Shown here piece after piece: positions 8,298 to 17,783 of a DNA stretch of 64,000 bases. Location of the stretch: assembly GCA_964594045.1 (NCBI GenBank), contig CAZQKR010000006.1, positions 1 to 64,000 on the forward strand, in the 5' to 3' direction. The DNA is from UBA2365 sp964594045. GTDB taxonomy: Bacteria > Bacteroidota > Bacteroidia > Chitinophagales > Saprospiraceae. A model generated the notes under the pieces. The model did no database searches. It was not told the DNA's origin and worked only from the letters and a program-made list of their open reading frames with translations. The translations under genes and the position numbers were made by a program. The stretch's first letter is position 1. Each line of letters opens with the position of its first letter.

Positions 8298-10513
8298 TAA
8301 TTGGCAATATCAGAAATAAATTTGATCCTGACCAGCTGAATTTCTTCAAAGGTGATCTCATCATCTTCTTTTGAAAGGACTTTGAACGCATTTTCCAGTG
8401 AATCTGATTCGGCATTCATGAAATATTCATAGATGTCTTCTCTCGAGTATTCATCTACTTTTTCATTGATGTAGTAATCAATCTTAAGTTTGGTCCCTGA
8501 ATTTACAATGGCATACATCTCGTCCAGCAGTTCTGAAAATGTCATTCCGAGATTGCTCGCTATGTCCTCCAATGGAACTTTCCTGTCCACATTCTGAATA
8601 ATGGTGATCTTGGTTTTGGACTTGTCCGCAACCTGCCTTACCAAAAATTCGGATGGTCTGTCAATTTCATTTTCTACAACATATTGTCTGATGAAATCGA
8701 TAAACGGCTGGGCATATTTTTCGGCTTTACCTTTGCTTACACCCGAAATTTTGAGCATATCTTCCATGGTGACCGGATAATACACGGTCATATCCTGCAA
8801 CGATGGATCTGAAAAAATTACCCAGGGCTTGATTTTCAGTTTTTTTGCCTGTTCATGGCGAATTTCCTTCAGTATGGCCAGCAAAGTTTCATCCATGGCC
8901 GCGCCTCCGCCTGCTCCGTTCATTTCCAAAAGATCACCTTCTTCATCCTCCGTGTTGGAATAGTCATTATTTATGGGTGTATGGATCTCCCATGGATGTT
9001 TCAGATAATCATGGCCTTCTGAAGTGAGTTTAAGTACACCGTAGAGTTCAACGTCCTTATACAATAAATTATGCAGCAAAGCCTGCCTGATGATGGAATG
9101 CCAGAACAATTCATCGTGTTCTTCACCTTGTCCGAATAGCGGATGATTGGTATATTTGAAATCCTTCATCTCCTTGGACTGTCTTCCTGTGATGAATTCT
9201 ATCAGTGGCTGGATCTTATTCTTTTCGTGCAATTGCCTGACGGACTCCAATACCAGACTGATCTCTTCAGAAGCTTCAATTTTTTCTTTTGGGTGTTTGC
9301 AGTTGTCACACATGTCACCACACAGATCTTCATCGAAGCCTTCACCAAAATAATGCAGCAGGAATTTTCGCCGGCATGAACTGGTTTCAGAATAGGCAAC
9401 GATCTCATCGATCAGCTGCATAGTGAGTTCCCTTTCTGCAACGGTTTTATCCTTGAGGAATTTTTCCAGCTTGATGATATCCTTATGTGAGTAGTAAGCA
9501 TAGCAAAAAGAGACGATTCCATCTCTTCCGGCTCTTCCGGTTTCCTGGTAATAGTTTTCGATGCTTTTAGGGATATCGTAATGTATCACAAACCGGACAT
9601 CGGGTTTGTCAATACCCATTCCAAATGCGATGGTTGCGCAGATCACATCGATTTCCTCCATCAGGAATTCATCCTGTATCCTGTTGCGGCTCTTGGAATC
9701 GAGTCCGGCATGGTAGGGAGCAGCCTTGATCCCGTTCACAACCAGAATTTCAGCCAGTTCCTCAGTAGTTTTTCTGCTTTGAACATAAATGATCCCAGAT
9801 TTATGTCCCATTTGTTTGATGGTCTTCACAATAGAGGTAATGGCATGATTTTTACTGACTTTTGGCCTTACCTCATAGAATAAATTATGCCTGTTGAATG
9901 ATGTGATAAAATGATTCACATCTTTCATGTTCAGATTTTTTATGATGTCACTCCGGACTTTTTCAGTTGCAGTAGCGGTAAGCGTAATGATCGGGATCTC
10001 GTGATCGATCTGGTCAAGCATGGTCCGGATCCTTCTGTATTCCGGTCTGAAATCATGTCCCCATTCAGAAATACAATGCGCTTCATCAACAGCTACAAAA
10101 GAGAGATTCACCTGCTTGAAGAACTCAATATTTTCATCCTTGGTCAATGTTTCCGGTGCGATGAACAGCATTTTCGTTGTGCCGGACATGATGTCCTCTT
10201 TCACTTCCTTGATCTGCGTCCTGTTCAGGGATGAATTCAGAAAGTGGGCAATCTTGTCTGATTTACTGTAACCTCTGATGGAATCCACCTGGTCTTTCAT
10301 CAGTGCGATCAGGGGTGAAATGATGATCGCTGTCCCTTCCATCAGCAGTGCGGGCAATTGGTATGTCAGGGATTTACCGCCTCCTGTAGGCATGATCACA
10401 AATGTGTTCTTGCCGTTCATGATGCTTTTAATGATCTCTTCCTGTTTTTCCTTAAAACCCGTAAAACCAAAATGCCTGCTCAGCGCCTCTATAAGAATCT
10501 CTGTTTTAACCAT
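8297..10513 (-). CDS. recQ: ATP-dependent DNA helicase RecQ
   Basis: A 738-residue RecQ helicase that unwinds DNA 3' to 5' in recombination and fork repair. The Walker A motif MPTGGGKS has its Lys at 47, the DEAH box is in VDEAHCISEWGHDFRP near 140, and the second RecA domain has the motif VI stretch QETGRAGRDG. The RecQ zinc site is seen as CRRKFLLHYFGE...CGDMCDNC. A winged-helix region and an HRDC domain (around 525-605, with ISGVSKGKAEKYAQPF) follow. About 100 further residues at the C-terminus extend beyond the usual bacterial length of about 600, which is common in Bacteroidota RecQ1. It stands alone with its own intergenic region upstream. Confidence 0.95.
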   Translation of the reverse strand: MVKTEILIEALSRHFGFTGFKEKQEEIIKSIMNGKNTFVIMPTGGGKSLTYQLPALLMEGTAIIISPLIALMKDQVDSIRGYSKSDKIAHFLNSSLNRTQIKEVKEDIMSGTTKMLFIAPETLTKDENIEFFKQVNLSFVAVDEAHCISEWGHDFRPEYRRIRTMLDQIDHEIPIITLTATATEKVRSDIIKNLNMKDVNHFITSFNRHNLFYEVRPKVSKNHAITSIVKTIKQMGHKSGIIYVQSRKTTEELAEILVVNGIKAAPYHAGLDSKSRNRIQDEFLMEEIDVICATIAFGMGIDKPDVRFVIHYDIPKSIENYYQETGRAGRDGIVSFCYAYYSHKDIIKLEKFLKDKTVAERELTMQLIDEIVAYSETSSCRRKFLLHYFGEGFDEDLCGDMCDNCKHPKEKIEASEEISLVLESVRQLHEKNKIQPLIEFITGRQSKEMKDFKYTNHPLFGQGEEHDELFWHSIIRQALLHNLLYKDVELYGVLKLTSEGHDYLKHPWEIHTPINNDYSNTEDEEGDLLEMNGAGGGAAMDETLLAILKEIRHEQAKKLKIKPWVIFSDPSLQDMTVYYPVTMEDMLKISGVSKGKAEKYAQPFIDFIRQYVVENEIDRPSEFLVRQVADKSKTKITIIQNVDRKVPLEDIASNLGMTFSELLDEMYAIVNSGTKLKIDYYINEKVDEYSREDIYEYFMNAESDSLENAFKVLSKEDDEITFEEIQLVRIKFISDIAN

Positions 10514-10850
10514 TTAAATTGAGTTTGTTAAAGCTGATCGTAAATGCAGAAGCAAAATCGTTCTATAAAATTAAAACTAATTTTTTTAAATGACCTAATA
10601 AAACATGCAATCATTTTGTAAATAATTACTTAATTTTTTTTACCTCTGAAATAAGAATTCACTCAAGGGTTCTGATTGGTTCTATCGCCTGGTATAAAGA
10701 GGGAAAACAAATCGAAATCTTCACCGGCCGGATTTGATACCCTAAGACAAAAATCTAAGACTCAGGTGAAAAAAATTCTAACATTACCTATATAAAATTG
10801 AATATCAACTAAATATAAAATTTGATATTTTTAGCGAAATCTGTTTGGAG
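10514..10850. other. Gene-free region upstream of recQ and downstream of bamA
   Basis: About 340 bp, AT-rich, without a credible reading frame. It should hold the recQ promoter, but I see no clear -33/-7 match on the minus strand. Confidence 0.5.
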
Positions 10851-10885
10851 AAAAAAAACCCGGACTGACTGAAGCCGGTCCGGGT
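10851..10885 (-). terminator. Intrinsic terminator of bamA
   Basis: On the minus strand a stem of 8 bp (10878-10885 with 10858-10865) is followed by eight T residues. It lies just past the bamA stop codon at 10908. Confidence 0.8.
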
Positions 10886-10907
10886 CATATCTTGTGAGCT
10901 TATTTTT

Positions 10908-13487
10908 TTATTCCGGTTCAAATCCCAAAATCACGGAGAACTTGGCCAGGTCGGACCATTTTGCATCCTTGATGTCCTTGTCAAAACCAAGGCCATAATC
11001 AAATCCAAGCAAACCAAACATGGGCAGGAATGCTCTTAAACCAAGTCCAACGCTCCTTTTCAGATCGAAAGGATTGTATTCACTGAATTTCCCCCATGAA
11101 TTTCCACCTTGCAGGAACAACATGGCGTAAATGGTTGAATTCGGATTGGTTGTGATGGGATAACGGAGTTCCACAGTGAATTTGTTGAAAATAGTTCCCC
11201 CGTAATTACTGTTTTCTTTGATATCGTTCACATCATAACCTCTGAGGCTGTAGATATCTTTTCCTGTGATCCCTGACTGATAATTGGATATACCATCACC
11301 GCCAACTTCGAAGCGCTCAAACGGAATTTTGCCAACTTCCCTGTTCAGATAACCCAAAAGACCGAATTTAACTGAAGTCATCATCACCAGATTGTCCCAG
11401 ATATTGTAATACCATTCGGCACTGAATTTCCATTTATGGTATTCCAGATACTTGAATTTCCTGGCATCGATGATCTGGCTGATATAACCGATACTGTCTG
11501 AAGCTGAGATGATCGCACCATCACCCAGGGTTTTCTGGTATTCCTGTATTGCATCTATTCTTTCCTGCGCTGTAAGTTCGTAATTTACATCCTTCCTGAA
11601 TGAAGAATATGGCGGTGTGATCTGCAGGGATAATGAGATCCGGGAACCGGATTTCGGGAAGATGGGCTCCGAAATAGAACTTCTGGTCAGTGAAAGGTTC
11701 AGGTTGAAGTTGTTGAAAACCCCGTTCCTGATATTGAAATCGCTTCTTTGATAATCAGTGAGGTTGATCCTTTCCAGGTTGACAGTGGCATTGGCCACAA
11801 AATAATCGTCCGGCCATTTGAGCGGAACACCCAGTCCGCCGTATAACCTCCCGATAGAAAAAGTACCTGTACTGGCATAATCGATGAGTGTATAATAACC
11901 ACCCAGTGTAAGCCCGATCCTTTGCTTGCCTCCAAACCAGGGTTCAGTAAATGAAAAATTATAGGATTTGTAGTAATTGCCGTTGGATTGAGCCCGGACA
12001 CTCAGTTTCTGACCTTCACCCTGAGGTAAAGGGTTCCAGGATGACCGGTCATTGATCCTGTTGATCGCGAAATTATTGAATGTCATACCCAGAGTTCCGA
12101 TCAGCCCGGTATAACCATAGCCAGCAGAAAGCTCGAGTTGATCCGACGGTTTTTCTGTCAATACATATTCTATGTCCACAGTTCCTTTTTGAGGATTAAC
12201 CGGAGTATTCATTTTCAGGCTTTCCGGGTCAAAATAACCGAGATTGATGATTTCGCGCTGAGAACGGATAATGTCTGTCCGGCTGAATTTTTGTCCGGGT
12301 TTGGTCCGTATTTCCCTCCTGACCACATTGTCATGCGTCCGGTCATTTCCACGGATAATGACCCGGTCAACTGTTGCCTGAGGACCTTCATAGATCCTCA
12401 TTTCAATGTCGATCATGTTGTTTTCAATAGCGACTTCCGCAGGTTCAACCCTGAAAAACAAATAACCCTGATCCATGTACAGTGAGCTGACATCTCTTCC
12501 ATCCATGGAAAACTGAAGTCTTTTATCCAGCAATTCCCTGTTGTATATATCACCTTTCATGATACCCAAAACATTGGTCAACACTTCGTCGGTGTAAATG
12601 GAATTGCCCTTCCATACGATATTGTTGAAGTAGTAAACATCGCCTTCATCAATGATCATAGCAATGTTCATCTTACCGTCTTCAGGCCTTCTCCAGATCG
12701 TATCATACCTGATTTTGGCATCTCTGAATCCGATTTTATTGTAATACTCGATCAATTTGTTTTTGTCTGACTCGTAATCTTTTGCAATGAATTTGGATTT
12801 TTTGAACAGGAACTGCTCGGATTTGGTTTCCTTCATTTTGCGGGCTAACGTAGATGATTTGACCTGTTTGTTTCCTACAAAAATAATATTGGCGATCCTG
12901 ACCCTGGGGTTTTGGTCAATATCAAACACCAGCCGGATGGCATTTTCCTTTTCCTCATCAGGAAATTCCTTCACTTTGATCTCTGCGTCCAGAAATCCTT
13001 TGTCGATGAAATAGTTTTCCAGCTTAACCTTTGCCAATTGTTTGACATCCTCAGTCACAATCCCGCCTTTTACCAGGATCGGGGTAAGTATTTCATTGAG
13101 CTCTTCATGCTTGGTTTTTTTAACACCGGTGAAAGAATGTTTGGAAAAAGTAGGCCTTTCAGTCAGGTGGATTTCCAGAAATGCGATGTCTCCGACAGTT
13201 TTTTCCAGGATGATCTCAATGTCAGTGAACAGTTTCACTTTCCATAAATTTTTAATCGCATTCGAAATGTCCTGACCAGGAATCTGGATTTTTTTCCCGA
13301 CGATCAAGCCAGATAGGTTGGCTATGGCGTTGTTGTCCCTGTTGACTGCACCAAAAACCTTCACGCCACCGATCTCATATTCCCTGGAGTTTTTATAATC
13401 GATCATTTCCAGATTTTCACGCTGTCCATAGCCTGCAACTGCAATAAAACAGCTGAATGCAAAAAGGAATGCTCTGTATAATTTCAT
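10908..13487 (-). CDS. bamA: Outer-membrane protein assembly factor BamA (Omp85)
   Basis: This 859-residue protein has a signal peptide (about 1-22, ending GYGQ), then POTRA domains across about 28-430, with repeated patterns such as VDRVIIRGNDRTHDNVVRRE, and a C-terminal beta-barrel of about 400 residues. The barrel contains the Omp85 signatures GGDGISNYQ, SLRGYD and a final GFDYGLGFD region. BamA inserts outer-membrane beta-barrel proteins, which would include the SusC protein here. It lies downstream of uppS on the same strand, as in many Bacteroidota, but with an unusually long gap of about 590 bp, so it probably has its own promoter. Confidence 0.93.
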   Translation of the reverse strand: MKLYRAFLFAFSCFIAVAGYGQRENLEMIDYKNSREYEIGGVKVFGAVNRDNNAIANLSGLIVGKKIQIPGQDISNAIKNLWKVKLFTDIEIILEKTVGDIAFLEIHLTERPTFSKHSFTGVKKTKHEELNEILTPILVKGGIVTEDVKQLAKVKLENYFIDKGFLDAEIKVKEFPDEEKENAIRLVFDIDQNPRVRIANIIFVGNKQVKSSTLARKMKETKSEQFLFKKSKFIAKDYESDKNKLIEYYNKIGFRDAKIRYDTIWRRPEDGKMNIAMIIDEGDVYYFNNIVWKGNSIYTDEVLTNVLGIMKGDIYNRELLDKRLQFSMDGRDVSSLYMDQGYLFFRVEPAEVAIENNMIDIEMRIYEGPQATVDRVIIRGNDRTHDNVVRREIRTKPGQKFSRTDIIRSQREIINLGYFDPESLKMNTPVNPQKGTVDIEYVLTEKPSDQLELSAGYGYTGLIGTLGMTFNNFAINRINDRSSWNPLPQGEGQKLSVRAQSNGNYYKSYNFSFTEPWFGGKQRIGLTLGGYYTLIDYASTGTFSIGRLYGGLGVPLKWPDDYFVANATVNLERINLTDYQRSDFNIRNGVFNNFNLNLSLTRSSISEPIFPKSGSRISLSLQITPPYSSFRKDVNYELTAQERIDAIQEYQKTLGDGAIISASDSIGYISQIIDARKFKYLEYHKWKFSAEWYYNIWDNLVMMTSVKFGLLGYLNREVGKIPFERFEVGGDGISNYQSGITGKDIYSLRGYDVNDIKENSNYGGTIFNKFTVELRYPITTNPNSTIYAMLFLQGGNSWGKFSEYNPFDLKRSVGLGLRAFLPMFGLLGFDYGLGFDKDIKDAKWSDLAKFSVILGFEPE

Positions 13488-14074
13488 AGGTATTGTTTGT
13501 TTTTTGCTTGCTCAGATCATGATCAATTGATCTCTCCTTCCTTTCTTTCTGAACAGTTTTAAGCCTGTTTGTGAAAAGCCGATCCGGCAAATATGCTTTT
13601 ATTAATTGTTATTTTTTTCAAAAAGTTGTTAAAATAAAACTGATCACCATTAATAAATACCTGAAAATCAAGGTAATGCTATTATTTTGATCTCTTATCC
13701 CAATGCACAATACCAAAAAAACCAAAGCATCAGGCTTTCAATGATATATTAAGAAACATTAAGATATATTTTAAATAAATCAATATTTAAAGAATTGTTT
13801 TTAGCGGCGCAAATGTAATTTCATTTTTTCTTTTCACACCATTTGCTCAAACAGTTTTCATACATTCCCCTGTAATACTTGAAATAAATCAGTGTTCTGC
13901 ATTTGTATGATTTTTATTTCTGGTATTAAAGAACCTTCCGTAAACAAGTATATCTGGTTATTGAACACAACCTGAATCTTTTTTATGTTGTTTTGACATT
14001 AAACGAAAACTTTTACTTTATTCAGACTTTACTGCATACAACGTTTAAGCTGCAGAATGTGTTGCCGGCAAAAA
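13488..14074. other. Long gene-free gap between uppS and bamA
   Basis: About 590 bp of AT-rich sequence with no credible reading frame. A minus-strand TAnnTTTG match (TACATTTG) lies at 13810-13817, about 320 bp before bamA, but no TTG element at the right spacing. A long bamA leader or a small RNA could be here; neither is shown. Confidence 0.4.
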
Positions 14075-14836
14075 CTAATTTGTAAGCTGTTCACCGGTTT
14101 TCCCAAACCTTCGCTCTCTAAGCTGGTAGCTTTTGACAGCTTCGTAAAGGTGTTCCCTGCTGAAATCAGGCCAGAGTACCGGACAGAAATACAATTCGGT
14201 ATAAGCGAGTTCCCAGAGTAAAAAATTGCTCAACCTCAATTCGCCGCTCGTCCTGATCAGAAGTTCGGGTAACGGAAGCCCAGCAGTACTGAGATGTGAT
14301 GAAAAAATGTCACAACTGATATCTGCCGGATCCAGTATTCCGGATTTAACTTTTTCTGCTATTTTTTGAGTGGCATTGATGATGTCTGACTGACCACTGT
14401 AATTCAACGCGAGCACCAGATCCATCCTGGTATTACCAGCTGTTTTTTCCATGCCTTTAACGAGCGAAGCATAGTTTTTTTCAGGAAGGTGGGAAATGTC
14501 ACCGATCGTACGCAGCCGGATATTGTTCTTCATCAGAGTCCTGTTCTCCTTATCCATGGTTTGGACCAAAAGAGACATCAGGGCGTTCACCTCCAGTTTT
14601 GGCCTACTCCAGTTTTCTGTAGAAAAAGCATAAAGTGTAAGGTACCGGACTCCTAATTCTGCGCATCCTTCGGTGATCTCCCGGACTGATTTTACTCCGT
14701 TTTGGTGACCAAAAACCCTTGGTTTACCGTGAGCTTTTGCCCACCGACCATTGCCATCCATGATGATGGCTACATGCTCAGGTATTTTTTCCAGATCCAA
14801 ATCTTTAAACCAATCCATTTTCGCTTGTTTGTTCAA
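14075..14836 (-). CDS. uppS: Isoprenyl transferase (undecaprenyl diphosphate synthase)
   Basis: A 253-residue cis-prenyltransferase that makes undecaprenyl diphosphate, the lipid carrier for peptidoglycan and polysaccharides. The N-terminal motif HVAIIMDGNGRWAKAHG carries the catalytic Asp and the diphosphate-binding residues. ALNYSGQSDI and the C-terminal RTSGELRLSNFLLWELAY with the conserved Arg/Ser and aromatic residues complete the family signature. Length matches the family (about 245-250). Met7 is an equally possible start because family members usually begin shortly before the helix leading to HVAIIMDG. Confidence 0.95.
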   Translation of the reverse strand: MNKQAKMDWFKDLDLEKIPEHVAIIMDGNGRWAKAHGKPRVFGHQNGVKSVREITEGCAELGVRYLTLYAFSTENWSRPKLEVNALMSLLVQTMDKENRTLMKNNIRLRTIGDISHLPEKNYASLVKGMEKTAGNTRMDLVLALNYSGQSDIINATQKIAEKVKSGILDPADISCDIFSSHLSTAGLPLPELLIRTSGELRLSNFLLWELAYTELYFCPVLWPDFSREHLYEAVKSYQLRERRFGKTGEQLTN

Positions 14837-15201
14837 TACTTTTATTCACCAAAAAATCCTCAGATCACATTAATATTAAAAATAACTTAAAATCATGTTG
14901 TTAAAGCGAAGATGTTAAAACCCTAACAACCATTCAAAATTTTCCAAAACGGAAAAAACTGTCCGGATTTGATCCACTTTCATCCCATGACTCCCGATGA
15001 TCCAAAATACTGTTGAAATTGACGTATTTATGCAGTTAATTATTGTATTCACTCAAATTCTTATCAGACCAAATTTTTTTGCATCTGTCAACTAAAACAT
15101 AAAGGTACAAAATGAAGATATTTTTTTAATTAATATTTGATTTTAAAATACAATATTCATTTTGTTTTATCTTAGTCTTTCAATTTACAAAATAACTGGT
15201 C
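14837..15201. other. Divergent gene-free region
   Basis: 365 bp between the divergent uppS and lipoprotein genes. AT-rich, no credible reading frame and no perfect -33/-7 pair recognised. Confidence 0.4.
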
Positions 15202-15726
15202 ATGGGAAAATTAATTGTTTCACGCAAAGTCTTATTGTTCGCTGCCATTTCACTTTTTATGGTGTCATGCTCTCTGGATACCTGTTGGTCCAAATGGATT
15301 TATCTCAACAATTATGACAGTTTCATGAAAAAAATTGAGAAAAAAGTAGATGAGTTTTCTGAAAAGGAATGGGAGGAAATGGATAAAAAGTATGAAACTT
15401 TTGCAACTGAATGCAAGGATAAATACTGGAAGGACCTCACGAGGGAAGAAAAGGATAAGGTCATAGAACACAATATGCGCTACCTGATGCTTCGGGTCAG
15501 GAGTAAATTTTCCGGAAGTTTCTTTAAAGACCTGGAGTCAGGGATATCATCTTTAGTTAATAAAATGACTGACAGCGAAATTGAGAAAAATGCGGACGAG
15601 TTGAAAAGATCCTGGGATAATCTTAAAAAGGACAACGCAAGGGATCTGGAAAAGGCATTTACCAAAATGGGTAAGGCTTTAGAAGAAGCCGGTAAGGAGA
15701 TCGGGGAATCGGCCAATAAAAAATGA
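15202..15726 (+). CDS. Putative lipoprotein, charged helical, unknown function
   Basis: A 174-residue protein not assigned to a family with confidence. The first 23 residues are a lipoprotein signal ending MVSC. The remainder is very rich in Lys and Glu and looks almost fully helical, with likely coiled-coil stretches (KKIEKKVDEFSEKEWEEMDK). It could be one of the small Bacteroidota lipoproteins of the DUF6565 type, but that is a guess. It lies 59 bp upstream of a WecA-like transferase on the same strand and may be co-transcribed. The high charge suggests an outer-membrane-anchored structural or stress-related protein; no catalytic motif is visible. Confidence 0.75.
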   Translation: MGKLIVSRKVLLFAAISLFMVSCSLDTCWSKWIYLNNYDSFMKKIEKKVDEFSEKEWEEMDKKYETFATECKDKYWKDLTREEKDKVIEHNMRYLMLRVRSKFSGSFFKDLESGISSLVNKMTDSEIEKNADELKRSWDNLKKDNARDLEKAFTKMGKALEEAGKEIGESANKK

Positions 15727-15785
15727 CCACATATCCGGATCTGCAAATGCCGGGTTGGGTTTCTTTAAATTATTGAATTGAATTT

Positions 15786-16850
15786 ATGTTAGATGTTGTC
15801 CTGAGCTTTATCACCTCTTTTTTGCTGACTTATCTGGCAATTCCTTCCATCATTCATATTGCGGAGAAGAAAGCACTTTTTGTTGAACCCAGTCAAAGAG
15901 ATTCACATGTTCATCAGGTACCCGCTTTAGGTGGTATCGCCATTTTTGCAGGCGTTTTGTTCTCCATCATTATGTGGACACCGTTCAAGTATTTTGGGGA
16001 TCTGCAATATATTTTGTGCGCATTTATCATTTTGTTCATGATCGGTGTCAAAGATGATATTGATCCGGTGCGGGTACGCATTAAATTCACGGCGCAACTG
16101 CTGGCGGCCTTTATTCTGGTTTTTAAAGCCCACATCAGGATCACCACGCTATACAGTATCTTCGGTGTGGGCGACCTTCCATACTGGCTGAGCATACTGA
16201 TCTCGGTTGCGGTCATCGTTTTCATCATCAATGCATTCAACCTCATCGACGGTGTCAATGGCCTAGCAGCAATGATCAGCATCATCAGCTCAGCGACATT
16301 CGGTTACTGGTTTTATATGATTGACAGGATTGAACTGACGGTCATTGCTTTTGCTCTCATCGGCGCGCTCATTCCATTTCTTAAGTTCAATTTTACTCCT
16401 GCAAGGATATTTATGGGAGATACGGGATCGATGCTGGCAGGACTCACCGCCTCCATCCTTGCCATTCAGTATGTGGAATACAATAAGATGCTGGTCGGTT
16501 CTTCATATTATATTGCGTCAGCGCCGGCCATTGTCATTGCAATACTGATCATCCCCGTTTTTGATACGTTCAGGGTCTTTTTTTTAAGATTGCTCAAGAG
16601 GCAATCACCCTTCAAACCTGATAAAAGGCATATACATCATTTATTGCTGGGAGTTGGCTTTTCGCACATGCAGACTACTTTTATTTTATCCTTTATCAAT
16701 GTGCTTTTTATTCTTTTTGCTTTCAAATTCAACCACCTTGGCAGTGTTTTACTGTTTTCGGTCACATTCGGAATAGCCATCATACTTTTTACAGCATTGA
16801 ATTATTTTCCAAAAAAAATGAAATTAAACGAACAGGATCGTGAACATTGA
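15786..16850 (+). CDS. Undecaprenyl-phosphate sugar-1-phosphate transferase (WecA/MraY family)
   Basis: This 354-residue polytopic membrane enzyme transfers a sugar-1-phosphate from a UDP-sugar to undecaprenyl phosphate, starting glycan assembly on the inner membrane. About ten hydrophobic segments are present. Family motifs are KDDIDP (Mg-binding Asp pair), NAFNLIDGVNGLA, FMGDTGSMLAG and the His-rich cytoplasmic loop DKRHIHHLLLG that is typical of WecA/TagO-type proteins rather than MraY. It is probably the initiating enzyme for a surface polysaccharide. The glycosyltransferase about 1 kb downstream on the other strand could act in the same pathway, but there is no direct evidence. Confidence 0.88.
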   Translation: MLDVVLSFITSFLLTYLAIPSIIHIAEKKALFVEPSQRDSHVHQVPALGGIAIFAGVLFSIIMWTPFKYFGDLQYILCAFIILFMIGVKDDIDPVRVRIKFTAQLLAAFILVFKAHIRITTLYSIFGVGDLPYWLSILISVAVIVFIINAFNLIDGVNGLAAMISIISSATFGYWFYMIDRIELTVIAFALIGALIPFLKFNFTPARIFMGDTGSMLAGLTASILAIQYVEYNKMLVGSSYYIASAPAIVIAILIIPVFDTFRVFFLRLLKRQSPFKPDKRHIHHLLLGVGFSHMQTTFILSFINVLFILFAFKFNHLGSVLLFSVTFGIAIILFTALNYFPKKMKLNEQDREH

Positions 16851-16950
16851 TGTTTTAAAAATTGAATTTGTTGAGCACTCAGGAAAATTGTATTTTCAGG
16901 ATTCAATGATATTTTTTAATTTTTTCTAACTTACAGATATATAGAAAATT

Positions 16951-17694
16951 ATGGCACTATTTAATATGAAAAAAACCTCCAACCCTGTTTTTCAGGAAAA
17001 ATTATTACAGCGCGAAGCCTACAATGCTGAAGCCCTGGGGCAAGCCAGAATGACCGTTCGGGGTGCAATAGATAAAAGTTTATTGCTTTTCCTGATCATG
17101 ATGGTTACCGTGGTGATCGGCTACAGTATGCCCAATCAGCTTTTCCTTTTTGGAGGAGCAATCGGAGGGCTAATCATTGTGATCATTGCCAGCTTTAAAC
17201 CAGCCTTATCTCCATATCTTGCGCCTGCATATGCATTGGCAGAAGGTTTTTTTGTCGGCACGATCACCGCTTATTATGCCAGTCAGTTCAGCGGAATCGT
17301 ATTCCATGCTGTGACCCTCACCATCAGTATGTTGTTCCTGATGCTGGTCATCTATAAACTTCAGCTGATCAGGGTTACACAAAAATTCAGAACCGGGATC
17401 ATTATGGCAACAGGCGCAGTGGCTCTGGTCTACCTGATGAGCTGGGTACTCAGCTTTTTTGGTATCAATATGCCTTTCCTGCATCAGGGAGGCACAATGG
17501 GTATTTTGATCAGTGTAGCCATTATTGTGATCGCTGCGATGAATTTATTGCTTGACTTTGATACTTTTGAGAAGGGTCAAGAATATGGCTTGCCAAAATA
17601 TATGGAATGGTTCAGTGCAATGGGATTACTCATCACCCTGGTATGGTTGTATATAGAATTTCTGAGGCTATTGTCCATGCTCAACAGGGATTGA
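16951..17694 (+). CDS. Bax inhibitor-1/YccA-like membrane protein
   Basis: A 247-residue inner-membrane protein with about seven transmembrane helices after a polar N-terminus of about 50 residues. The Asp-containing last helices (NLLLDFDTFEKG and MEWFSAMGLLITLVWLYIEFLRLL, split here in description) match the BI-1-like proteins of the Bax-inhibitor family with long N-terminus that are frequent in bacteria. Family members are proposed calcium-leak channels; the bacterial role is unclear. It stands alone, 100 bp after the transferase gene, and is followed by a strong hairpin. Confidence 0.85.
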   Translation: MALFNMKKTSNPVFQEKLLQREAYNAEALGQARMTVRGAIDKSLLLFLIMMVTVVIGYSMPNQLFLFGGAIGGLIIVIIASFKPALSPYLAPAYALAEGFFVGTITAYYASQFSGIVFHAVTLTISMLFLMLVIYKLQLIRVTQKFRTGIIMATGAVALVYLMSWVLSFFGINMPFLHQGGTMGILISVAIIVIAAMNLLLDFDTFEKGQEYGLPKYMEWFSAMGLLITLVWLYIEFLRLLSMLNRD

Positions 17695-17729
17695 TCCTGA
17701 CTGTAAAACACCAGAACCACTCAATACAC

Positions 17730-17783
17730 TCCTTGTTCCTTGTATTTAGCCGATGGCGCTTAAATTAAGGAACAAGGATTTTT
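17730..17783 (+). terminator. Terminator after the Bax-inhibitor-like gene
   Basis: A perfect 12-bp stem (17730-17741 with 17767-17778) is followed by five T residues. The 25-nt spacer can add a second inner stem. It separates the two convergent genes and overlaps the end of the glycosyltransferase gene. Confidence 0.8.
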